From: Prevotella micans DSM 21469 = JCM 16134
Lineage (GTDB): Bacteria; Bacteroidota; Bacteroidia; Bacteroidales; Bacteroidaceae
Reading direction: 5' to 3'
Assembly (NCBI RefSeq): GCF_000614105.1
Contig: NZ_BAKH01000012.1
Span: 1 to 52,480, forward strand
DNA length: 52,480 bases
The notes under the pieces were generated by a model that saw only the letters and a list, made by a program, of their open reading frames with translations, searched no databases and was not told where the DNA came from. Shown in pieces: positions 37,047 through 46,516 of the stretch. The stretch's first letter is position 1, and every line of letters starts with the position of its first letter. The translations under genes were made by a program, and so were the position numbers.

Positions 37047-38248
37047 CTATTCCATTGTCTTTCCGGGATAGACTGCTAGCGCTTTCTCCAAAACCACTAG
37101 TGCGCGCTGCAGATCCTCTTTCTTGAGCACATATGCAATTCGTACTTGGTTCTTGCCAGCTCCCGGAGTTGCGTAGAAGCCGCTTGCAGGCGCCATCATC
37201 ACTGTTTCGCCCTCATAATTGAAGTCGCTCAGGCACCATTTGCAGAAATCTTCGGCATTTTCAACCGGTAGCTTAGCCACCGTGTAGAAAGCTCCCATCG
37301 GCATCGGGGAGAACACACCGGGGATACGTTCAATCCCTCAATGAGACAATTCCTGCGCTCAACATACTCGTTGTAAACTTCGCGCCCATAACTCTCGGGG
37401 GCGTCAAGACTGGCTTCTGCAATTATCTGACCCACAAGTGGAGGCGACAAACGTGCCTGACAGAACTTCATAACCGTGTCGTGCACCTCGCGGTTCTTGG
37501 TTATCAATGCTCCGATTCTAATTCCGCACTCGCTGTAACGCTTCGAAACCGAATCTATCAGAATCGTGTTCTGCTCAAGACCGGGAAGTGTCATCGCAGA
37601 AATGTATGGAACATCGGCATAGACATACTCCCGATACACCTCATCGGAGATAAGATATAAGTCGTACTTCTTTACGAGCTCACAAATCTGGTCAAGCTCT
37701 TCGCGAGAGTACAAAGTTCCTGTAGGATTGTTTGGGTTGCAGATGAGGAGAGCGCGTGTTCGCTCGTTGATTAAGGCTTCGAATTCCTCCACCTTCGGCA
37801 ACGCGAACCCATTTTCGATAGATGTGGCAATCGTGCGAACCTTCGCGCCCGCCGTAATCGCAAACGACATGTAATTGGCATAAGCCGGCTCCGGAACAAT
37901 CACTTCGTCTCCCGGATTGAGGCACGCCATGAACGCAAAAAGCACAGCCTCAGAGCCCCCGGTTGTAATAATTATCTCGTCGGGCGTGAGGTTGATACCG
38001 AACGAGTCGTAATACGAACACAATTTCTCACGGTAGGAGAGATAACCTTGCGAAGGCGAGTACTCGAGAACCTTTCGATCAATCTTCTTGAGTGCATCCA
38101 AACCACACTGCGGCGTAGGAAGATCAGGTTGTCCGATGTTTAAATGATAAACTTTTACTCCGCGACTCTTTGCAGCTGCGGCTAATGGAGCGAGTTTTCT
38201 GATTGGGGACTCCGACATTTCGAGTCCGCGCTTTGAAATTCTAGGCAT
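37047..38248 (-). pseudogene. Class I/II aminotransferase, one frameshift
   Basis: A fold-type I PLP aminotransferase of 400 residues once one base is restored at 37328, giving [60 protein letters not shown] and DSVSKRYSECGIRIGA (the PLP lysine in SKRYS) are in the first frame. The last 85 residues, with [10 protein letters not shown] (substrate-carboxylate Arg), are in the second. It is in the aspartate-type subgroup; the substrate is uncertain. It lies upstream of the LolE-type gene in the same operon. Confidence 0.88.
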
Positions 38249-38447
38249 GATAATATGGTTTTAAAGATTTATAGAATAAACATGACATATGTTTTCTGCG
38301 GCAGACAAAGTTAAACCATTTTTCATTCAGATGGCACTCTTTCAAGTGTTATCAAGGATTTTGATACCTTTGTCGCACTAACAAACCGCGCCTTTTTCAG
38401 CCCAGAAAACAATGCCGGGAAAAGCGCATAAACAAACACTGAAATTT

Positions 38448-38912
38448 ATGAGAAGCAGAACAAGCATGTGGTTCGAAACCCGAGTGCGTTATGACAAAAC
38501 AATGGAAGACGGAAGTAACAAAAAAGTCACAGAAACCTATACTGTAGACGCCCTGAGCTTTTCAGAAGCCGAAAATTTCATTACCGAAGAGATGTCACAT
38601 TACATCACAGGCGACTTTGAGGTGAAAGGCATAACACCCGCGGCCTATGGAGAGATTTTTTTTAGCGACGCCGATACGGATGATAACTGGTTTAAGACAA
38701 GATTATCCTTCATCACCATCGACGAGAAAAGCGAACAAGAAAAACGCTCATACGTCACTTATCTTGTGCAAGCTCATTCGGTAAACGGCGCTATGAAACA
38801 TATCGAAGAAGTAATGAACAGCACAATGATTGATTACGAGATAGTGGCCATCTCCGAAACGAAGATTATGGACGTGTTCGAACATAAGAACAAGAGCAAA
38901 GAAAATGAATGA
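38448..38912 (+). CDS. DUF4494 family protein
   Basis: About 154 residues from the ATG at 38448; ATGs at 38412 and 38466 are alternatives, and WFETRVRYDKTMEDGSNKK is the conserved start. The rest (YTVDALSFSEAENFITEEM; KTRLSFITIDEKSEQEK; YLVQAHSVNGAMKHIEEV) matches DUF4494, a Bacteroidetes family of unknown role. It overlaps the next gene by eight bases, so they are translated together, as is usual for this pair. Confidence 0.82.
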   Translation: MRSRTSMWFETRVRYDKTMEDGSNKKVTETYTVDALSFSEAENFITEEMSHYITGDFEVKGITPAAYGEIFFSDADTDDNWFKTRLSFITIDEKSEQEKRSYVTYLVQAHSVNGAMKHIEEVMNSTMIDYEIVAISETKIMDVFEHKNKSKENE

Positions 38913-39588
38913 CGAGCTTGAACTTTGCGTCGAGAGGCTTCGCAAGGTGCGAGAAACCGTTCCTGCAGATGTAAAGCTCGTCGCTGTGAGCAAATTTCAT
39001 CCAGCCGAGTTCATCGAGGTTGCCTATAGTGAGGGTCAACGTGTGTTCGGAGAAAGTCATGAACAGGAATTGTCGGCCAAAGCTAAGTCTCTACCCAAGG
39101 ACATCGAATGGCATTTTATCGGACACCTCCAATCCAATAAGGTGAAATACCTTGCGCCTTACATTTCCATGATTGAGGCTGTCGACTCTCTCAAACTTTT
39201 GAAAGAAATCAATAAGCAGGCAGCTAAGTATGAGCGAACAATAGATGTTTTACTTGAGTTGCACATTGCAGAAGAGGAAACAAAATACGGTTTCACGCCC
39301 GATGCCTGTCGCCAACTTCTTGCTGAAGGTCAGTGGCGCGAGCTGCAGAATGTTCATATCTCGGGATTGATGATGATGGCTTCAAATGTTGACGACAAGA
39401 ATCAAATTCGTCGCGAAATGCTTACTGCTGCCGACTTCTTTGACGAAATCAAAGAGAAGTATTTCGCTTCTGATGCCCGCTTCTGCGAGCGCTCGTGGGG
39501 AATGAGCAATGATTATCTAACGGCGATTGAATGCCGTTCAACTATGGTTCGTGTCGGCACAGCTATTTTTGGCCACCGAGTTTATTAA
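38905..39588 (+). CDS. yggS: YggS/PLPBP-type PLP-binding protein
   Basis: 227 residues, a single alanine-racemase-like TIM barrel. KLVAVSKFHP holds the PLP lysine, VFGESHEQEL and WHFIGHLQSNKVKYL are family signatures, and the C-terminus has GMSNDYLTAIECRSTMVRVG (phosphate-binding). The family keeps free PLP in balance and has no known catalysis. It is followed by a strong terminator. Confidence 0.95.
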   Translation: MNDELELCVERLRKVRETVPADVKLVAVSKFHPAEFIEVAYSEGQRVFGESHEQELSAKAKSLPKDIEWHFIGHLQSNKVKYLAPYISMIEAVDSLKLLKEINKQAAKYERTIDVLLELHIAEEETKYGFTPDACRQLLAEGQWRELQNVHISGLMMMASNVDDKNQIRREMLTAADFFDEIKEKYFASDARFCERSWGMSNDYLTAIECRSTMVRVGTAIFGHRVY

Positions 39589-39617
39589 ACTGTTTGTGAC
39601 AAGTGTAGAAATGGAAA

Positions 39618-39646
39618 AAGAGAATGCCCTTGCATTCTCTTTTTTG
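39618..39646 (+). terminator. Intrinsic terminator after yggS
   Basis: An 11-bp stem AAAGAGAATGC/GCATTCTCTTT with a three-base loop, ending in a T run, 30 bases past the stop. Confidence 0.92.
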
Positions 39647-39659
39647 TAATATATCATTT

Positions 39660-40308
39660 TACGTGCATAATCAGTAGCTAAGAATTAAGGGAAATAAAGG
39701 GAAACGCAAGGAATGTAATTACCAAGCATTGATTATTCACGATTTCCCCCAAACGATTATGAAACAGAACAATAAACAAGGAACGATACTGCTTTTTTCT
39801 CTGTAAGTTATAGTCTTTTTGGCACAACAATATTAGCTTCTTAGAAAAACGATAGTACTTCTCGATAAAAACGATAGTACTTTTTGGGCAAAACGATAGT
39901 ACTTTTTGGGTAAAACGATAGTACTTTTTGGGCAAAACGATAGTACTTTTTTAAAATCACTTTGGCTCCTTTTGTAACTTAATTATTCTCAACAACTTAC
40001 GAAGATAGTTCGAGAGGGTATAAACAGGTTAAGATCCGGTATGATATTTGTCAAATATTCGCTTCTTTTCTGCTCAAATTCAAAAGCAATGGTGCAGTGC
40101 TTCACGCACCCCAAAGCGGAGAGCAGGGCAAGCGATAAATCAAGGAAAAGAGTAGCAAAAAATATGGTGATATGCCCGACAAGTGGGACGACTGGCACGT
40201 CCGCCTGTCCGACCCGAAAGAGCAACTTCGATGATAGACCTGCATCACGGCTCCGCACAACTCTGTAACTTGATTTCCTGCATACCGCCTATGAGTTGGT
40301 AGGTAACT
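39660..40308. other. 650-bp gene-free stretch with a 22-bp array
   Basis: Contains the 22-bp repeats at 39845-39954 (separate entry). The rest, including 40040-40260, has only short frames without recognisable domains; it may be the residue of a lost gene, but I could not identify one. Confidence 0.5.
39845..39954. repeat. Five 22-bp tandem units
   Basis: ACGATAGTAC starts at 39849, 39871, 39893, 39915 and 39937, exactly 22 bp apart; unit AAACGATAGTACTTTTTGGG plus CA. The core AGTACT is palindromic. The first two units are divergent, the last three nearly identical, suggesting recent expansion at the right end. Confidence 0.9.
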
Positions 40309-42369
40309 TTAATATGCTTTCAGAAGTGCATTGTTGATAGACTTATCAATATTTATTTCGCCTTTATCTGTTTTTTTACCATAACCAATATTGTATGTCA
40401 ATTTTAGATTTACACATCTTCCATTATTTTCGCTGTAACTCCAGCTATTTTGATCGTAGCAGCCATAATTCATTGAAGTATGTGATACATTATAACGTTT
40501 GAAAGGATTTCGTATCACCCCTTCGACAGAAAAAGCCTTATGCTTCCAACTTACAGAAAGTTCATACACGGACTTTCTATGTGTAAAACAAGGTTCACTC
40601 ACAAACAGAGTAGTATATGGGGTCTTATAAGTAGCTTTAAGTAGTAGATTACCGATAAGATAAGTGGCAGACAAACGAGCTCTCAGGGTGTTTTTTGAAA
40701 TATCATAATGCTTGCCTTTAAGAGCATTGTATTCCTCTATAGCCGTAAAATTCAGGCGCAACTTATCGTTAAAAGCATTATATGAGTAGGATGCCGTAAG
40801 CATATTTCCATAAAGGGTACCCTCATTAACTTTCGTGTCGGATACAGTCTGCTCATCAGCACCATACACATGACAAATATTATCGAAGTATATGAAGTTA
40901 TTATAGGATACAGATATTCTCGATTTCCCGAATTGTCCATTATAAGATAAGGTATTATTAAGCACACGCAATGTCCCAAGATCAGGATTTCCTTTTACCA
41001 CTTCAAAGAAAGATTTCCTTATCACCATTTTATTTTTGTTTGAAGGATCAAAGAGAGTGTGAGTGTAGAGTCCATTTAACGACAGTGAATTATGACTGTC
41101 TATTATGTAGTTTCCCCCATAAAAAGCTATAGGATGGCAATAGTCATAATGATTCGTATTCAGACTTACTGCAGTATTGGAAATTCCAGCAGATAGGTAG
41201 AAATAATATTTTTCTGAATTTTTGCTAACTTGAAGCATTCCCGTAGTGGCATCTGTTATAAGTGTTTGATTGCTACTCAAATTCCCATTGTAGGTGTCTT
41301 TATAATAGTTATGGTCGTGAGAGGCAACTGCTGTCAGAGTATAGTTGTTTCTTAATGTTTTGGAATATTGGATCCTTCCAATTATTACATGGTTATTTTC
41401 ATGACTTTTTGTAGAAATAAAAGAATGTTCAGTCTCGTCATATAAACTTGAATATCTATTATGTCCATAAGAGAAAGAACCTGTAAAATCAAGCGTCTGC
41501 TCTTTAGGAAGCCACAGTGTATAGTTTGCATAAACAGAAGGAGAGATATTTCTGCTCTGGGTCGTAACACTCTTCAGGGTATTGCCCATAAACATCCCAC
41601 TATATGTAACATCGCTAATTGAAACGGATTGCGGTTCCGCTTGGCGAACAAAAGAAGCATATATATTGAGTCGATGGTTGCTGCCGATAGATGTAAGTTT
41701 AAGCCTTCCTCCTTGATTGTTAGTCTTAGAGAATGACGATATTGGGGTATAGTTTCTTTCAAGCATATTACCATCAGAGAAAATATACTGATCCACACCC
41801 TCGCTATAGCTGTGGTCATGGTTCCAGTCAAACGAGGTTGTAAGCGAAAGTGTCAAGCCTTTATGAGTGTAGTCTATATAGCCGAGATAATTACCTTGTT
41901 TGTAAGCAAATCCTTCCTCTGCTGAGAAATATACATTTCCTCCATATTCGTATTGTATTGTAATAAAATTGAGAACACCTGCCTTCCCTGCATATTTTCC
42001 TCCAGGTGTACGAACATACTCAATAGATTGCACATTCTTTGCCCGGAGCATAGCTACTTCTTCATTTGACACTTCCATTCCGTTAACGCATATCACTACA
42101 CTTCCGCCACTTTTTGTGGTAATGTTATAGATGTGGGTATCAATTTCTAATTCGGGAGAGTTCATCACATCCAGCAGTTCAAATCCATTAGTGGCGTGCT
42201 TCCTTTCCAATGATGTTGGGCGCAAAATGGTTTTTCTTGTAGTCTCTATCTGATTGGCACCATTAACGATTACTTCTGGTAAGCTTTTAGCCTGCAATGT
42301 ATCCTGACTCTGAGCAAAGGATTCAAGACTACAAATCAAGATAATTATTGCTGGAAAAAAATATTTCAT
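40309..42369 (-). CDS. TonB-dependent-type outer-membrane barrel
   Basis: 686 residues with a signal peptide (KYFFPAIIILICSLESFAQ). A plug-like domain follows (LPEVIVNGANQIETTRKTIL; VVICVNGMEVSNEEVAMLRA; VEYVRTPGGKYAGKAG in similar form), then a beta-barrel of the OMP_b-brl_3 family. There is no carboxypeptidase-like N-terminal domain and no SusD partner nearby, unlike SusC systems. It probably imports an unidentified ligand. Directly upstream (5') is a truncated small gene interrupted by an IS remnant. Confidence 0.87.
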   Translation of the reverse strand: MKYFFPAIIILICSLESFAQSQDTLQAKSLPEVIVNGANQIETTRKTILRPTSLERKHATNGFELLDVMNSPELEIDTHIYNITTKSGGSVVICVNGMEVSNEEVAMLRAKNVQSIEYVRTPGGKYAGKAGVLNFITIQYEYGGNVYFSAEEGFAYKQGNYLGYIDYTHKGLTLSLTTSFDWNHDHSYSEGVDQYIFSDGNMLERNYTPISSFSKTNNQGGRLKLTSIGSNHRLNIYASFVRQAEPQSVSISDVTYSGMFMGNTLKSVTTQSRNISPSVYANYTLWLPKEQTLDFTGSFSYGHNRYSSLYDETEHSFISTKSHENNHVIIGRIQYSKTLRNNYTLTAVASHDHNYYKDTYNGNLSSNQTLITDATTGMLQVSKNSEKYYFYLSAGISNTAVSLNTNHYDYCHPIAFYGGNYIIDSHNSLSLNGLYTHTLFDPSNKNKMVIRKSFFEVVKGNPDLGTLRVLNNTLSYNGQFGKSRISVSYNNFIYFDNICHVYGADEQTVSDTKVNEGTLYGNMLTASYSYNAFNDKLRLNFTAIEEYNALKGKHYDISKNTLRARLSATYLIGNLLLKATYKTPYTTLFVSEPCFTHRKSVYELSVSWKHKAFSVEGVIRNPFKRYNVSHTSMNYGCYDQNSWSYSENNGRCVNLKLTYNIGYGKKTDKGEINIDKSINNALLKAY

Positions 42370-42492
42370 ATATAATATTGCAATTCCATCTCTGGTGGTT
42401 ACTATTTAATTGGATATGGCATACTAACGATGCCATATCCTTTAACTTCAAATTAATGTACCATACTTATGCCTTAAAGACACAGATAAGCT

Positions 42493-42603
42493 CTATAAAA
42501 TAGAAGGCTTTGTAGGCTGTCCCGGATCTACAGGCTTAATTGGTTCTTCAGGTTTGGGTTTGGGATGTACAATGGGAAATTGGCAGTTGCACACAGCTAT
42601 ACC
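42493..42603 (-). pseudogene. Tail of a gene cut by an IS remnant
   Basis: An open frame without an ATG ends AVCNCQFPIVHPKPKPEEPI then KPVDPGQPTKPSIL. The proline/lysine-rich end looks like an exported or surface peptide tail, but its 5' part is replaced by the IS end at 42604. It lies just before the TonB-type barrel on the same strand and could have been its partner; that is speculation. Confidence 0.35.
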
Positions 42604-42955
42604 GAGACCTCTGCAAAACCTACTATTTCCCCCATATACTCTTAGAAGAAAGAATATTTTTGACCAAAAGATGCCGCTGGAGGTTATTTTTGAGTAGATA
42701 ATAATCTTTTATCGGTGTATTTTCATATTATCCGATACAATTTGACACCATAATCCCTGGTGTTCGGTATAAGTTGTAGGCAATGAATTCCATAATATGC
42801 TGCGCATGTGTTTTTGAAAGTCCAACGTATCTTGCTATTCCAGCACCAAACCATCTATGCATAGAACCAAAGGTGTACGTTCTACTTTATAGCGTGTCTT
42901 ACTTATCGTAACGTTGATACGCTGCTGCCTTTCAGTAATTTCATGTTCTCTTGTT
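42604..42955 (-). mobile_element. IS5-family transposase 3' remnant
   Basis: The minus strand encodes SKTRYKVER, then, after a two-base insertion, FGSMHRWFGAGIARYVGLSK and THAQHIMEFIAYNLYRTPGI, the C-terminal end of an IS5-type DDE transposase. The outer boundary GAGACCTCTGCAAAACC (42604-42620) looks like a terminal inverted repeat. The 5' two thirds and other IR are missing. Confidence 0.7.
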
Positions 42956-42964
42956 CCTTTATGC

Positions 42965-43144
42965 TTAGTGTGTGTAGACCCAGTAGACCCAAAGACTGAT
43001 TACGGTTGCCAACAGAATTGTCAGGAAGAGGAAGAATCGTGCCCACATTCGGCGACGCTTAGCTGCTGAACGATGCATTGACAGGTCGAAACCTGTGTGT
43101 TCGTTGTAGTGTCGTCTGCGGTGCGATTTTGACTTATGTGACAT
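42965..43144 (-). CDS. 59-residue basic single-TM protein
   Basis: From the ATG at 43144: a histidine/arginine-rich start (MSHKSKSHRRRHYNEHTGFD), RSAAKRRRMWARFF, then one helix (LFLTILLATVISLWVYWVY) and stop. No family is known to me. The positive N-terminal part predicts a C-terminus outside. It is intact, sits upstream of the IS remnant, and is short enough to be missed by gene callers. Confidence 0.6.
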   Translation of the reverse strand: MSHKSKSHRRRHYNEHTGFDLSMHRSAAKRRRMWARFFLFLTILLATVISLWVYWVYTH

Positions 43145-43259
43145 TTTGTTGTTTATTTATGGTTTAAAACCGGTATTTCTGTCGGCAAAGGTATCAAAAA
43201 TGCGTAGCAATGGCTTGTTGCTCCGCATTTTGTTTGTATGCACGAGTGAGATGAGCTAT

Positions 43260-44375
43260 CTAGAATCTAAAGTTGAGCTGCACATCAACTATCGAATGAT
43301 TCGGATTTGGAAGCGCTTTGTTGTGCACATAGGCATATTCAACTTCGAGGAGCAGGTTTTTGTTGAAATGATAGTTCGCTCCGATTTCGTAGATTGTTTT
43401 CTGCTGTTTATTTTCCTTACTTGGTTGATACATGTCGTAGCGAGCTTTGATATGAAGTTTCTCTTTCACAATTGGGGCTATAACGATGGCATAAACTCCT
43501 TGTGACTGATCGCCTGCAGTACTTAGGTTACAGTCTTTCGAGGCTTCGTCGTTTGTGTTGTTTAGCGGTTTGGAGAAGGCCCCGCCTGTAGAGTGAATAT
43601 ATTCCGAGCGGAATGTCCAGTCATTCAACAAATATTCGGCTGAGAAGGCATATCGGCGTTGCTGCAGGCTTCGTGTTCCAGTTTGTACGGTTCCATCTGG
43701 ATTAGTCCAGGTTCCTTTTCGTGCATACGAACCAGTCCATCCGAAACATCCTAGACGCATTCCTTTAATAGGCATAACCCACAGACCACCGATAAGATTT
43801 TTTTGTTGATCGAGGTCTTTCACGTTTATTCCTTGTCCATTGAACACTCCGACTTGATAGTGCAGAATTGCCCGGTCATCCTGATTTTTGAAAAGGTCGC
43901 CTTGCAATTGCAAACCTATGTCGCGACCGTTTGAACTATGTTTTCCGCTTCGGTCGTTAAATCCAGCAAATGCTGTGACAGCTTGCGAATACGACATGAA
44001 TCCTTGTTCTATTGGGTGTATTGGATTTTCGAAGGTGAAAGGATTCTTGAATTGTCCTACTTTGATTTTCAGGAAGTCGTATTGTTGCCATTCAACAAAG
44101 AGATCAACAACTCGCGGCGATACCCCAAGAGTCGATGTATTGCCGTTGAACTGAAGTTGCGCTTTCCAGTAGAAGTTATTGAGAATTTTCCCATCTACAG
44201 CTAGTCTCCCCATTCGCAGATTGAAAGAATTTGCTTTTGAATCTTTCTGACTGCTGTATTGATATTGCAGCATTCCAAATCCTGATACTTTAACGTTGTT
44301 AATCCATGCTGGCGTTTGTGCATTTGCTGCCAGACTGGTGATTGCCATAAGGGTGATAATAAGATTTTTTTTCAT
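43260..44375 (-). CDS. Phosphate-selective porin O/P-like protein
   Basis: 371 residues with a signal peptide (KKNLIITLMAITSLAANAQ). The barrel begins VSGFGMLQYQYSSQ and has NLRMGRLAVDGKILNNFYWK, FLKIKVGQFKNPFTFEN and FSAEYLLNDWTFRSEYIHS. It ends with an aromatic C-terminal strand (DVQLNFRF) recognised by the BAM machinery. The OprO/OprP-like fold suggests an anion or phosphate channel. It is monocistronic; about 500 non-coding bases separate it from pyrG. Confidence 0.88.
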   Translation of the reverse strand: MKKNLIITLMAITSLAANAQTPAWINNVKVSGFGMLQYQYSSQKDSKANSFNLRMGRLAVDGKILNNFYWKAQLQFNGNTSTLGVSPRVVDLFVEWQQYDFLKIKVGQFKNPFTFENPIHPIEQGFMSYSQAVTAFAGFNDRSGKHSSNGRDIGLQLQGDLFKNQDDRAILHYQVGVFNGQGINVKDLDQQKNLIGGLWVMPIKGMRLGCFGWTGSYARKGTWTNPDGTVQTGTRSLQQRRYAFSAEYLLNDWTFRSEYIHSTGGAFSKPLNNTNDEASKDCNLSTAGDQSQGVYAIVIAPIVKEKLHIKARYDMYQPSKENKQQKTIYEIGANYHFNKNLLLEVEYAYVHNKALPNPNHSIVDVQLNFRF

Positions 44376-44905
44376 ATGCTTTTATTTGATTTTAGTTTAT
44401 GATTCTTGTTGTTGTAAGGCGATTGTTTGTTGTTTGCAAAGTTAATTGCTTACAGTGTGTTTCTGTTGTGATTTGACTTAAAAAGATGGAGTGAAACCTC
44501 TTGTAATGGATTTTCACAAGACGAAAGTATGATATAGAAAATATGATATAGAAAAAGAGATTTAGTAGCATTCTGCAGAGATGTTCTATTGTCAAATCAG
44601 AAATTAAAATCTCTGTCTACCGACTTCAATCAATGCTTATTCCAATATTTTGAAGCTATCCTATCTTTTTAGCTTTTTCTACAGTATAGCAAATAAAATA
44701 AACATCGGAAACTTTAGACGACTCATTGAATTTTAATACTGTGAACAACTTTATACAACCTCAACAAGCAGAGATAGACTATAGAAGCATGAATTATAAC
44801 ATAGATAAACCAAGCACGGTAATAAAACTTTTCGTTTACCTTTGCAAACTGGTTATCATGAACATAATCCAAGCAAAATAAACAACTTTAAATACAGACT
44901 TAATT
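44376..44905. other. Intergenic region before pyrG
   Basis: No gene seen. TACCTTTG at 44836-44843 is a candidate -7 element for pyrG, about 63 bases before its start; a TTG at the correct distance is absent. Confidence 0.5.
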
Positions 44906-46516
44906 GTGGCTGAAACAAAATATATCTTCGTTACTGGTGGTGTGGTTTCATCACTTGGAAAAGGCATAATATCGTCGTCACTCGGAAAACTTTTGCAAGC
45001 GAGAGGATATAATATAACAATACAAAAATTCGACCCCTATATAAACATAGACCCGGGAACGCTAAACCCATATGAACACGGTGAATGCTATGTAACGGTG
45101 GACGGAATGGAAACCGATCTCGACCTGGGACATTATGAACGCTTTACCGGAATTCAAACAACCAAGGCTAATTCGATGACAACCGGAAGAATCTACAAAA
45201 GCGTTATCGATAAAGAACGGCGGGGCGATTATCTTGGTAAAACCATTCAGGTTGTGCCGCATATAACCGACGAGATTAAGAGAAACATAAAACTACTTGG
45301 ACAGAAATTTCACTATGACTTTGTTATAACCGAAATAGGCGGAACAATTGGCGACATTGAGTCGGCACCTTTTATTGAGGCCATCAGGCAACTGAAATGG
45401 GAACTCGGCAAGAGGGCTATAAATATGCATCTTACTTATGTTCCTTTCTTGAAAGCAGCGGGCGAACTAAAAACAAAGCCTACACAACACAGCGTTAAAG
45501 AGCTTCAAAGCATAGGAATACAGCCCGATATTTTGGTGCTGCGAACAGAGAAACATCTGGGCGATGGCATAAGAAAAAAGGTGGCAGCTTTTTGTAATGT
45601 AGATTTCGACTGCGTTGTGCAGAGCGAAGATTTGCCAAGCATCTACGAGGTTCCGGTGAATATGCAAAATCAGGGGCTCGACGCGGCTGTGCTTCGCAAA
45701 TGCAATGAGCCTATTGAGCCTGCTCCGCAATTGGGGCCTTGGAAGGCTTTTCTTGAGCGTCGCGAAAAGGCAACCAAGACAGTTAACATCGGGCTGGTGG
45801 GCAAGTACGACCTTCAGGACGCTTACAAGAGCATACGCGAAAGTTTATCGCAAGCCGGAACATATAACGACCATAAGACGGTTATTTCGTTCATAAATTC
45901 TGAAAAGTTAACCGAAGAAAACGTGGCTGAAAAGCTGGCTGGATTGGACGGAATAGTTATTTGTCCTGGATTCGGGCAGCGCGGAATCGCGGGTAAGATT
46001 ATCGCTGCGCATCATACTCGCACACACGATATTCCTACGTTCGGCATCTGCCTTGGCATGCAGATGATGGTTATTGAGTTTGCGCGCAACGTACTGGGAT
46101 ATGCCGATGCAAATTCGCGCGAAATGGACGAGAAGACGCCTCACAACGTGATTGATATCATGGAAGAGCAGAAAAACATAACGAACATGGGCGGAACAAT
46201 GCGACTCGGGGCCTACGAATGCCTATTAAGACAGGGTTCTCGCGCGTTCGATATATATAGGAAGGAACACATACAAGAGCGTCATCGGCATCGTTATGAA
46301 TTCAATAATAACTTCGAGAAAGAATACGAACGAAACGGAATGAAATGCGTTGGTAGGAATCCAGAGAGCGAGCTTGTTGAGATTGTAGAGATTCCCAGTT
46401 TGAAATGGTATATCGGCACGCAGTTCCATCCGGAATATCAATCAACGGTTCTGAATCCGCATCCTTTGTTCCTCGACTTCGTGAAAACAGCAATAGAACA
46501 ACACAAAAACAAATAA
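44906..46516 (+). CDS. pyrG: CTP synthase
   Basis: Converts UTP to CTP using glutamine and ATP. 536 residues. The N-terminal synthetase domain starts at a GTG (44906): KYIFVTGGVVSSLGKG is the P-loop-like nucleotide site, then DPYINIDPGTLNPYEHGE. The C-terminal glutaminase domain has FGICLGMQMM with the nucleophilic Cys near 390 and QFHPEYQ with the catalytic His/Glu. The GTG start is unusual but gives the conserved N-terminus. yidC starts at the next base after the stop. Confidence 0.97.
   Translation: MAETKYIFVTGGVVSSLGKGIISSSLGKLLQARGYNITIQKFDPYINIDPGTLNPYEHGECYVTVDGMETDLDLGHYERFTGIQTTKANSMTTGRIYKSVIDKERRGDYLGKTIQVVPHITDEIKRNIKLLGQKFHYDFVITEIGGTIGDIESAPFIEAIRQLKWELGKRAINMHLTYVPFLKAAGELKTKPTQHSVKELQSIGIQPDILVLRTEKHLGDGIRKKVAAFCNVDFDCVVQSEDLPSIYEVPVNMQNQGLDAAVLRKCNEPIEPAPQLGPWKAFLERREKATKTVNIGLVGKYDLQDAYKSIRESLSQAGTYNDHKTVISFINSEKLTEENVAEKLAGLDGIVICPGFGQRGIAGKIIAAHHTRTHDIPTFGICLGMQMMVIEFARNVLGYADANSREMDEKTPHNVIDIMEEQKNITNMGGTMRLGAYECLLRQGSRAFDIYRKEHIQERHRHRYEFNNNFEKEYERNGMKCVGRNPESELVEIVEIPSLKWYIGTQFHPEYQSTVLNPHPLFLDFVKTAIEQHKNK

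Noticed and set aside
39678..39935. 85-residue ORF rich in Tyr and Lys on the minus strand
   Set aside because: It is a translation of the 22-bp repeats and has no domain.
40041..40268. 75-residue plus-strand ORF
   Set aside because: No similarity or context; treated as chance within a gene-free stretch.
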